Below, piece after piece: positions 1-5,807 of a DNA stretch of 5,807 nucleotides (position 1 is the stretch's first letter; every line of letters begins with the position of its first letter). The translations under genes and the position numbers were made by a program. The notes beneath the pieces were generated by a model. It had not been told where the DNA came from, searched no databases, and worked only from the letters and a program-made list of their open reading frames with translations. This DNA comes from Candidatus Moraniibacteriota bacterium (lineage in GTDB: Bacteria; Patescibacteriota; Minisyncoccia; Moranbacterales; UBA11712). The stretch is from contig PMJF01000010.1 of the NCBI GenBank assembly GCA_003157295.1, forward strand, positions 30,600 to 36,406, read 5' to 3'.

Positions 1-1592
<1,592 letters not shown>

Positions 1593-1596
1593 TTAT

Positions 1597-2571
1597 TTAG
1601 CTGAAAGATTCATCGTACACCAATTCGGATGGGGTCAATTTATTGCGACGTTTATGATATTCTCCGTATATTTTTACCCCTTGCGGCTCCGGCAAAAATA
1701 TCAAATTTTTGTCCGTCGCTTCAATATATGCGCCTGCTCTATGCGTCAGGGGATTTTTTTCTATCCACGCGATTTGCTTGCTCTTCAACCAGGCTTCCAT
1801 TATATCGCCTCCCAGGAAATTTATCAAGGTTTCCTTGGTTTTCTGAATAAGCCGGCTCATTTTGCCATGTTCCCTGTAATATTTGGCTGGTTCGATCTCC
1901 GGCGCTTCCCAGTTCGGCTTGAATTTTTTTATCCAGTTTAGGTTTGCTTTACAGAATCTTTGAAAAAAATTAAATCCAAAAAGCGGATAAATAAAACTAT
2001 ATTCGTTCGCCGCAAACAGATCCTGGCGCTGAATTTCAAGGCTTCCTATTGTGATAAAATAATTGAGACAAACTCGGTTCTTTATTTTCTTTCCATGCCT
2101 TCTCTTTCCCAAAAGATGCACCATCGCCGTCACTAGAAGTCTGCCTGTAAAGATCCTGCCCTTTCCCAAAACCACAAAAAAATCTATGTCGCTGTTTTGT
2201 TCCGGATTTTTCATCGCGAGTGTTCCCGTCACCGCGATCATCCGGACGAACGGGACAAGCCGCAACCACCAGGCCACGCGCCCCGCAGTTTTGAACTTCG
2301 CGATGGAATTTTTGTCGTTTTGGATTCTACGCGCGACCAAAGTCCTCCGCCCCTTCAAAAAGTAAAAGCCGCGAAATTCTTCGACATTTTTTTTGATATC
2401 TTCGCTATCAAGAGCTTGGATGATTTCACCCAACGAACATTTCTCCGTTTCAGTCACATCGCCGCCAGGCACGGTCAAATATTTCCAGAGCTCAAAAGAA
2501 GTGAGGGGATAATCGAAGATGTCGTAGTAGACAAGTGTTGATAAAATATTTTCCGAAAAGCTTGACTTCAC
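1597..2571 (-). CDS. Nucleotidyltransferase-fold (Pol beta superfamily) protein of unknown function
   Basis: 324 residues, probably soluble: I see no signal peptide or clear membrane segment. Residues 7-32 (ENILSTLVYYDIFDYPLTSF onward) look like the helical start of a winged-helix-like domain. The core has the superfamily signature VTGTLA (114-119) followed by SDIDFFVV (127-134); D128 and D130 would be the metal-binding pair, and G116-T117 stands where most members have G-S. The next expected acidic position is not obvious: the likely strand reads VCLNYFI (167-173), with Asn 170. The C-terminal third (KANLNWIKKFKPNW, then a helical stretch) is unassigned. Start is GTG at 2569-2571: an in-frame TAA lies three codons upstream and the next Met is residue 111, inside the core. 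No Shine-Dalgarno is visible. The stop lies 25 bases before groEL, so the two are probably co-transcribed. Substrate unknown; it could be a nucleotide transferase or a regulatory or inactive relative. Confidence 0.72.
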   Translation of the reverse strand: MKSSFSENILSTLVYYDIFDYPLTSFELWKYLTVPGGDVTETEKCSLGEIIQALDSEDIKKNVEEFRGFYFLKGRRTLVARRIQNDKNSIAKFKTAGRVAWWLRLVPFVRMIAVTGTLAMKNPEQNSDIDFFVVLGKGRIFTGRLLVTAMVHLLGKRRHGKKIKNRVCLNYFITIGSLEIQRQDLFAANEYSFIYPLFGFNFFQRFCKANLNWIKKFKPNWEAPEIEPAKYYREHGKMSRLIQKTKETLINFLGGDIMEAWLKSKQIAWIEKNPLTHRAGAYIEATDKNLIFLPEPQGVKIYGEYHKRRNKLTPSELVYDESFS

Positions 2572-2577
2572 TGCAAG

Positions 2578-2605
2578 TTAAAAATGAAAAATTAAAAATG
2601 AAAAA
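2578..2605. repeat. Two tandem copies of a 14-bp AT-rich repeat
   Basis: The 14-mer TTAAAAATGAAAAA occurs at 2578-2591 and again, identically, at 2592-2605. It lies between the nucleotidyltransferase start and the inverted repeat, and its last five bases overlap the left arm of that repeat. Read on the minus strand it supplies T-rich runs just after the uvrA hairpin. Low complexity makes polymerase slippage a simple origin. Confidence 0.8.
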
Positions 2606-2654
2606 CGACAAGGTAAAAGTAAAAACCGGTTTTTAATTTTTAGTTGTCGTTTTT
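2601..2654 (-). terminator. Long AT-rich inverted repeat, probable uvrA terminator
   Basis: The arms are symmetric about the CCGG at 2626-2629. The outer arms are perfect over 11 bp (AAAAACGACAA at 2601-2611, TTGTCGTTTTT at 2644-2654), and the core TAAAAACCGGTTTTTA at 2620-2635 is a perfect 16-bp palindrome; four mismatches lie between them. It begins 19 bases past the uvrA stop in the transcription direction and is followed on the minus strand by T-rich sequence (TTTTTCATTTTTAA twice), so a factor-independent terminator is likely. The low stem GC and the absence of an unpaired loop at the palindrome centre make this less certain than the terminator at 5550-5575. It could act on either strand, or be a mobile or slippage-derived palindrome. 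Confidence 0.6.
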
Positions 2655-2673
2655 ATTTTTTCACTTTTACTTT

Positions 2674-5493
2674 TTAGTTTTTCAAATATTTTCCTGTCCA
2701 CGTCTTCGCTTTTGCCAATTCATTCGGCGTTCCCTCAAAAACGATCTCTCCGCCCTCTTCTCCGCCCTCCGGTCCAAGCTCAATTGCCCAATCGGCCGCC
2801 TTAATTACGTCCGGATTATGCTCAACCACCAAAACGGTGTTTCCTTTTTCCACAAGCTCGTCCAGAATCTTGAGCAGTTTGGCCACGTCGTCAAAATGGA
2901 GCCCCACCGTCGGTTCGTCAAGGATATAGAGCGCTTTTCCGTCCGTGCGGCGCGCCAATTCCGTCGCCAGTTTCACTCTTTGAGCTTCCCCGCCGGACAG
3001 ATTCATGGCCGATTGTCCCAGCTTCAGATATCCGAGACCGACTTCGCTTAGCGTCCGCAATTTGTCAGCGACCAGCGGATAGTTTGAGAAAAAAGTGAGA
3101 GCATAACTAACGCTCATATCCAGCACTTCCGCAATATTGACTCCTCTATACTCTATATCCAATGTTTTTTGGTTATATCTGGTTCCCCGACAGGCCTCGC
3201 AGGGAGTATAAATGTCCGGCAAAAGATGCATCTCGATTTTTTTCTGGCCCTCTCCCTGACAGACCTCGCAGCGTCCGCCTTTCATATTGAAACTGAAACG
3301 GGATGGAGCGTACCCGCGACTGCGCGCTTCCGGCATTTCGGAAAATATATCCCGGATATGTGAAAATAACCCGGTGTAGGTCGCGGCGTTGGAGCGCGGT
3401 GTGCGTCCGATCGGCGACTGGTCAATGCTGATGACCTTCGAAATATTTTCCACACCCTTGATCCTCGCATGCTTTCCCGGCAATTCTTTGCTTCGATAAA
3501 AATGCCGGCTCAAAGCTTTGGCCAGAATATCCTGCATAAAGGAGCTCTTTCCGGAGCCGGAAACTCCGGCCATCACCACCAATTTCCCCAGCGGAATCGA
3601 GACAGTGATATTTTTGAGATTGTTTTCTTCCGCTCCTTCAATTGTCATTTTTTTTCCGTTTCCACTGCGATATTTTTTCTTCCGGAAAACTTTTTTCTTC
3701 CCCTTGAGGTATTCGCCTGTTGAAGTCTTGGATGAAATTATCTTTTTATAAGTCCCCGAGAAAATAACCTCTCCGCCCTCTTCTCCGGCTCCCGGCCCCA
3801 TATCGATTATCCAGTCCGCCGATCTCATTATCTGCGGATCGTGCTCAACGACAATAACGCTGTTTCCCTCCTCCTTGAGCTTTTGTAAAACTTCGATCAG
3901 TCTTTCTGTGTCTCTTTCGTGAAGGCCGACGGAAGGTTCGTCCAGCACATAAAGGATTCCCGTCAGACCTGACCCCACCTGGGTCGCAAGGCGCACCCTT
4001 TGCGCTTCCCCGCCGGAAAGAGAATTGGCGCTTCGGGAGAGCTTGAGATATCCAAGTCCCGCTTCGCAAAGATTTTCGACTGTTTTTTCTATTTCCTTAA
4101 ATATTTCTTTCACTACTTTCTTTTCGCTTTCAGAAATATCAGTTTCTTTTTCCATTGCCAGAAATCTGTTCTTCAGGCGGTTGAGACTGATATTGGACAG
4201 ATCATCAATAGAAAGACCGTTTATCAAAATTGCCAAAACTTCTGGGCGGAGTCTTTTCCCGGAGCACTGAGGACAAGTTTTGATTATCATGTATTTTTCT
4301 ATCTCGCTTCGGACGTACTCCGAGCCGGCATCTTTATATTTGCGCTCCAGCATCGGAACCAAACCTTCATATCCCGCCGTGCCGCCCAATTCTTTTTTTT
4401 CTGGATTTTCTCCAAAAAGGATCACTTTCAAGGCTTCCGAACCTATTTTTTTCACTGGCTGGTCAAGGGAAAACCCGTACTTTGAAGATATCTTTTCCAA
4501 ATTTTTGAGGTGGCCGTTCTGGCTTGTGCCGCGTGTCCCCATATTTTTCCAGGGGCGGATGGCTCCCTCGTTCAAGCTCAAGTTCCGGTTGGGAATGACC
4601 TGGTCTATGTCGACATCGAGCTTGGTCCCGAGTCCGGAACAGGCGGGACAAGCTCCTTGAGGATTATTAAAGGAAAAAAGGCGGGGAGTTATTTCTTCAA
4701 GGATAAAATCGCAATCCGAACAGATCAGATACCGGTTATATTTTCTGTCCTCTCTTTCATCTTCAAAATGGATTATGGCCTCCCCCCGGCCCAATTTCAT
4801 GGCGGTTTCGATCGAGTCGATCAATCTTTCCCGATCCTGGAATTTGTTGCTTATCGTGATCCGATCAATCACCAGTTCCGCCATTTTGGCAGTATTCAAA
4901 AAATCATCTTGCCGCATCACCTCTCTTATGGCCACTATCTTTCCGTCCACTCTCGCTCTGGCATAACCCAGTTGATTAAATTCGGTTAGCATTTCCCGAA
5001 CATTTTTTCCCGCGCCTGTTGGCTTCGCCAGGATCACGATCTGCACGTTCCGATTTTTCGCTTCCGTAATGATCTCGTCCGCCACTTCGTTTGATTGCTT
5101 TTCATTCAGCTCCCTCCGGCATTTCGGACAATACGGCTTCCCAATCTTTGCATACAAAATTCGGAGATAATCATAGACCTCCGTCATGGTGCCGACCGTT
5201 GAGCGCGGACTGCGGTTCACATTGGTTTGATTGATGGCAATGACGGGAGAAAGATTTTCGATCTTTTCCACTTCCGGCTTTCTGGCCACATTCAAAAACT
5301 GCCGGGCGTAGGCTGAAAGATTTTCAACATAGCGCCTGTGCCCCTCGGCGAAAATCGTGTCGAAAGCCAACGACGATTTTCCGGAGCCGGAAAGTCCGGT
5401 GATGACCACCAGCTTATCGCGGGGAATCCTGACATCAACATTTTTCAGATTATTCGCCCGCGCGCCTTTTATGATAAGATGCGATTTGTTCAT
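2674..5493 (-). CDS. uvrA: UvrABC excinuclease subunit A, complete
   Basis: DNA damage-recognition ATPase of nucleotide excision repair; the family acts as a cytoplasmic dimer that loads UvrB at lesions. 939 residues, normal for the family, with the usual tandem ABC architecture. First nucleotide-binding half: Walker A GLSGSGKS (33-40, K39), signature LSGGEAQRV (492-500), Walker B VLDEPS (516-521), H-loop H551. Second half: Walker A GVSGSGKS (643-650, K649), LSGGEAQRV (832-840), LDEPT (858-862), H892. Zinc modules: C258/C261/C282/C285 in the first half and C742/C745/C765/C768 in the C-terminal DNA-binding finger; further CxxC pairs at C122/C125 and C407/C410 may bind another zinc. The ATG at 5491-5493 puts [18 protein letters not shown] at the family's usual N-terminus; stop TAA at 2674-2676. 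It has its own promoter upstream. No sign of truncation or loss of activity. Confidence 0.99.
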   Translation of the reverse strand: MNKSHLIIKGARANNLKNVDVRIPRDKLVVITGLSGSGKSSLAFDTIFAEGHRRYVENLSAYARQFLNVARKPEVEKIENLSPVIAINQTNVNRSPRSTVGTMTEVYDYLRILYAKIGKPYCPKCRRELNEKQSNEVADEIITEAKNRNVQIVILAKPTGAGKNVREMLTEFNQLGYARARVDGKIVAIREVMRQDDFLNTAKMAELVIDRITISNKFQDRERLIDSIETAMKLGRGEAIIHFEDEREDRKYNRYLICSDCDFILEEITPRLFSFNNPQGACPACSGLGTKLDVDIDQVIPNRNLSLNEGAIRPWKNMGTRGTSQNGHLKNLEKISSKYGFSLDQPVKKIGSEALKVILFGENPEKKELGGTAGYEGLVPMLERKYKDAGSEYVRSEIEKYMIIKTCPQCSGKRLRPEVLAILINGLSIDDLSNISLNRLKNRFLAMEKETDISESEKKVVKEIFKEIEKTVENLCEAGLGYLKLSRSANSLSGGEAQRVRLATQVGSGLTGILYVLDEPSVGLHERDTERLIEVLQKLKEEGNSVIVVEHDPQIMRSADWIIDMGPGAGEEGGEVIFSGTYKKIISSKTSTGEYLKGKKKVFRKKKYRSGNGKKMTIEGAEENNLKNITVSIPLGKLVVMAGVSGSGKSSFMQDILAKALSRHFYRSKELPGKHARIKGVENISKVISIDQSPIGRTPRSNAATYTGLFSHIRDIFSEMPEARSRGYAPSRFSFNMKGGRCEVCQGEGQKKIEMHLLPDIYTPCEACRGTRYNQKTLDIEYRGVNIAEVLDMSVSYALTFFSNYPLVADKLRTLSEVGLGYLKLGQSAMNLSGGEAQRVKLATELARRTDGKALYILDEPTVGLHFDDVAKLLKILDELVEKGNTVLVVEHNPDVIKAADWAIELGPEGGEEGGEIVFEGTPNELAKAKTWTGKYLKN

Positions 5494-5523
5494 TTTATGA
5501 GATGAGGCAAAAACTAATTGCTT

Positions 5524-5552
5524 ATTATAGGGGAAAAAACAAAAAATGTAAA
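5524..5552 (-). promoter_or_regulatory. Sigma-70-type promoter of uvrA
   Basis: On the minus strand a -35 box TTTACA (5547-5552; five of six match TTGACA) is followed by an exact 17-base spacer and a perfect -10 box TATAAT (5524-5529). The start point would fall near 5517, giving a leader of about 24 bases before the uvrA ATG. The leader has no Shine-Dalgarno; the nearest comparable element is CCTC, the wrong polarity. I see no SOS operator of the E. coli (CTGT-N8-ACAG) or Gram-positive type over the promoter, so damage induction is not evident here. Confidence 0.82.
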
Positions 5553-5575
5553 GCCCCGCAGAAAAACGGGGCTTT
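5541..5575 (-). terminator. Intrinsic terminator of rnj
   Basis: A perfect 9-bp stem (AAAGCCCCG at 5550-5558, CGGGGCTTT at 5567-5575) encloses an 8-base loop. On the minus strand it is followed by T-runs at 5541-5546 and 5534-5539. It starts 34 bases past the rnj stop and is oriented to end rnj transcription before uvrA. Its trailing TTT is also the beginning of the uvrA -35 box. Confidence 0.9.
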
Positions 5576-5609
5576 ATCCAATAAATTTGTCTTATTTTCT
5601 ATTCGAAGA

Positions 5610-5807
5610 TCACACCTCGATCACCACCGGCAGAACCATCGGACGGCGTTCGGTTTTTTGGAAGAGAAATTTTCCGACCACTTCCCGAATGTTGTCTTCG
5701 ATGAATTTTCTTTCAGCCGAAGTATTCCTGGAGGTCGTTTCCTTGATGGCCTTTTGCACCCGGCGCTTGGCTTCGTTCACCAAATCAAAATTATCTTTGA
5801 CATAAAC
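5610..5807 (-). CDS. rnj: Ribonuclease J, C-terminal 65 residues (5' part outside the window)
   Basis: RNase J is a metallo-beta-lactamase/beta-CASP exo- and endoribonuclease that matures and degrades RNA in many bacteria lacking RNase E. Only the end is visible: 65 codons entering at 5807 and a TGA at 5610-5612. The recognisable part is the C-terminal domain ending, FIEDNIREVVGKFLFQKTERRPMVLPVVIEV in two pieces (residues 35-54 and 55-65 of the visible part); a helix leading to K-x-x-[KE]-R-R-P-M-[IV]-L-P and a final hydrophobic I-E-V is typical of RNase J proteins. The catalytic HxHxDH region lies outside, so activity cannot be judged. That the TGA sits right at the usual family end supports the standard code. 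A strong terminator follows. Confidence 0.88.
   Translation of the reverse strand, partial: VYVKDNFDLVNEAKRRVQKAIKETTSRNTSAERKFIEDNIREVVGKFLFQKTERRPMVLPVVIEV

Noticed and set aside
1612..1638. Possible groEL promoter inside the upstream gene (TTGACC, 15-base spacer, TACGAT, minus strand)
   Set aside because: The -10 box matches only four of six bases and the spacer is two bases short; this level of match is expected by chance in AT-rich coding DNA. It would be worth revisiting if a transcript start were mapped there.
3540..3590. Near-repeat of the stretch at 5375-5420 (TTTCCGGAGCCGGAAA with similar flanks)
   Set aside because: The two copies encode the two Walker A motifs (SGSGKSS) of UvrA, so they reflect its internal ABC duplication and are not a regulatory or mobile repeat.
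5610..5612. TGA possibly read as glycine (code 25, known from some CPR lineages)
   Set aside because: This TGA falls exactly at the usual RNase J C-terminus (…LPVVIEV), and the other three genes contain no in-frame TGA, so the standard code fits.
5518..5805. Plus-strand open frame of 95 codons at the right end
   Set aside because: It overlaps the uvrA promoter, the rnj terminator and the rnj coding end, all of which explain the sequence better.

Overview
The window carries four protein-coding genes, all on the minus strand. In transcription order (high to low coordinate) they are: the 3' end of a ribonuclease J gene, a complete uvrA, a complete gene for a nucleotidyltransferase-fold protein of unknown function, and most of groEL, whose 3' end lies beyond base 1. 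I see no tRNA, rRNA, CRISPR array, insertion sequence or phage gene. The plus-strand open frames are shadows of these genes.

The organism is a bacterium using the standard code: TGA ends ribonuclease J exactly at the family's usual C-terminus. The mix suggests a small-genome Patescibacteria/CPR-type bacterium: an RNase J-type nuclease, a nucleotidyltransferase with a YYDIFDYPLT-type N-terminus of a kind I associate with those genomes, moderate-GC genes with very AT-rich low-complexity gaps, and start codons without Shine-Dalgarno sequences. This placement is an inference and I cannot name a lineage.

Layout. (1) Bases 5610-5807: end of rnj. (2) Bases 5494-5609: a compact control region with a strong intrinsic terminator for rnj and a near-consensus promoter (TTTACA-17-TATAAT) for uvrA; the -35 box shares its first three bases with the terminator stem. 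(3) Bases 2674-5493: uvrA, full length with all expected ABC and zinc motifs. (4) Bases 2572-2673: an AT-rich gap with a palindrome-centred inverted repeat and a 14-bp tandem repeat, probably the uvrA terminator. (5) Bases 1597-2571: the nucleotidyltransferase-like gene. (6) After 25 bases, groEL (1-1571), with no groES beside it.

The genes do not form one pathway: RNA turnover (rnj), nucleotide excision repair (uvrA), an unassigned nucleotidyltransferase and protein folding (groEL). The short gap before groEL suggests co-transcription of those two genes. The most unusual item is a 44-residue segment in the GroEL equatorial domain, where E. coli GroEL has 9 residues, lying between the inter-ring contact segment and the adenine-binding segment. 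I found no convincing new multi-gene system; this is mainly a housekeeping region with a few features worth checking.
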